From Anaerolineales bacterium (GTDB taxonomy: Bacteria > Chloroflexota > Anaerolineae > Anaerolineales > UBA4823), in assembly GCA_025057645.1 (NCBI GenBank), contig JANXBJ010000001.1:1-64000 (forward strand): 64,000 nt of DNA, given 5' to 3'. Below are positions 63,204 to 64,000 of this stretch, piece after piece. The notes below the pieces were generated by a model, which searched no databases, was not told where the DNA came from, and saw only the letters and a list, made by a program, of their open reading frames with translations. The stretch's first letter is position 1. Each line of letters starts with the position of its first letter. The translations under genes and the position numbers were made by a program.

Positions 63204-64000
63204 ACTTTCCCTCGATCAAAATGGTGGTCTGACCTGATCGGGCTCTCGAGGTAGGGAAGTTTCCCAAGGGCTGAATTTCCAATTCCAAGTCGATGCCAAA
63301 CTTTTCTCGAACGGCTTGATGAGCTGTCTGAATCAAATCCCAGACATCGCCCGCAGTGGCGTGGCCCAAGTTGATAAAGAAGTTGGCATGGAGAGGGCTG
63401 ATCATAGCGCCGCCGATGGTCAACCCTTTCAGTCCTGCGGCATCAATGAGGCGGCCAGCAAAGTCTCCGGGCGGATTCTTGAACATCGAACCCAAACTTG
63501 CTCCCGGTGGTTGAGTTTGTCTACGCCGTCGAGAAAGCTCTTCCATCTTCTCCCGAATCTCCCTGGGGTTTCCTCGCTCCAAGCGCAAAAGGGCGGATAG
63601 GACTACAGCTTGTCCTGGGGAGTGCTTCAAACGGCTAGAGCGGTATTGGTAGTTCATCTCCGCAGCCGTCCACTGCTCTTGAAAGGCGAGTATGTGATCT
63701 CCCCGGTAATGGCGGTGCAAGATCGTGACCACCGCCAAGTTCTGAGAAATTTCACCGCCGAATGCGCCGGCGTTGTTGACAACCGCCCCTCCGAGGGTGC
63801 CAGGGATGCCACATGCCCACTCCAATCCGCTCAGGCCACGAGCAGCCGCCTGACGCGCGAGATGACTCAGGCTCACACCGGCATCGGCCCAGAGAAGGGG
63901 AGGGGTGGCGTTCAGATCGAAGCGCATTCGTGCGCGGCCTTTGGCTCGATTGATGATGACCAGACCGTCCAACCCCTCGTCGCTGATCAATACATTCGAG
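63196..64000 (-). CDS. murB: UDP-N-acetylenolpyruvoylglucosamine reductase MurB, start beyond window
   Basis: The frame is open to the right edge: bases 63991-64000 continue into SNVLISDEG, the FAD-binding segment that normally lies about 60-70 residues into MurB, so the true start is outside. Present are [36 protein letters not shown], the catalytic-Ser region [11 protein letters not shown] and the closing LELEIQPLG. It reduces the enolpyruvyl group to make UDP-N-acetylmuramic acid. First visible gene of the mur/division run. Confidence 0.96.
   Translation of the reverse strand, partial: SNVLISDEGLDGLVIINRAKGRARMRFDLNATPPLLWADAGVSLSHLARQAAARGLSGLEWACGIPGTLGGAVVNNAGAFGGEISQNLAVVTILHRHYRGDHILAFQEQWTAAEMNYQYRSSRLKHSPGQAVVLSALLRLERGNPREIREKMEELSRRRRQTQPPGASLGSMFKNPPGDFAGRLIDAAGLKGLTIGGAMISPLHANFFINLGHATAGDVWDLIQTAHQAVREKFGIDLELEIQPLGNFPTSRARSGQTTILIEGKYG

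Overview
The window reads as a chromosomal segment of a bacterium in the phylum Chloroflexota, probably class Anaerolineae. That placement is an inference. It rests on secreted proteins whose signal peptides run straight into a YLPL-type segment, a phosphomevalonate-type decarboxylase, a class II (B12-dependent) ribonucleotide reductase, translin and DUF4332 genes, and a typical murB-ddl-ftsQ-ftsA-ftsZ order. Gene density is high and both strands are used. I saw no rRNA, tRNA, insertion sequence, prophage or CRISPR array. The outermost genes are cut by the window edges: a PQQ-repeat protein on the left and murB on the right.

Layout. 1-5 kb: three secreted proteins, two of them paralogues with a beta-propeller and an OB-like tail, the third with a CBM9-like and a DNRLRE-like domain. 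5.4-10.2 kb: mevalonate-pathway decarboxylase, RseP site-2 protease, HEAT-repeat protein, MA-type metallopeptidase, acylphosphatase. 10.2-17 kb: radC, a zinc-ribbon membrane protein, eno, pyrG, a roadblock protein, two DUF4491 proteins and era. 17-26.6 kb: an AIM24/TIGR00266 protein, an ECF sigma / anti-sigma / bactofilin-like operon, YitT, a beta-hydroxyacid dehydrogenase, an S51-like protein with a CysRS-like tail, a threonine-dehydrogenase-like SDR, purA and a lipoprotein. 26.6-33.5 kb: YdcF-like, prmC, prfA, a VIT/VWA protein and rho with a long structured leader. 33.5-36 kb: a two-chain membrane Cas4-like nuclease downstream of translin, ssb, and a structured ncRNA that may be 6S RNA. 36-45.5 kb: coaBC, an amidase, a HAD phosphatase, an MFS transporter behind a leader-peptide/terminator element, and several small genes. 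45.5-54.5 kb: pth, mfd, a sugar-phosphate transferase, a fused 2-oxoacid dehydrogenase E1, a lipoyl/E3-binding/NeuD acyltransferase fusion, and a UbiA prenyltransferase. 54.5-64 kb: the dNTP operon nrdR-nrdJ-dNK with tandem NrdR boxes, then the division cluster.

The most novel unit is 49579-53414. An initiating sugar-phosphate transferase is followed directly by a complete E1 (alpha and beta fused) and by a protein carrying a lipoyl domain and an E3-binding-like segment joined to a NeuD/PglD-type sugar acyltransferase instead of an E2 catalytic core. This suggests that a 2-oxoacid is decarboxylated and its acyl group passed on lipoyl-lysine straight to a nucleotide-sugar or glycan, without acyl-CoA. 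Second is the translin / split membrane Cas4-like operon at 33583-35023. Third are RNA-level controls: a leader-peptide attenuator before the MFS gene, a folded and C-rich rho leader, a 6S-like RNA, and tandem NrdR boxes. All of these come from reading the sequence; no searches or folding programs were run.
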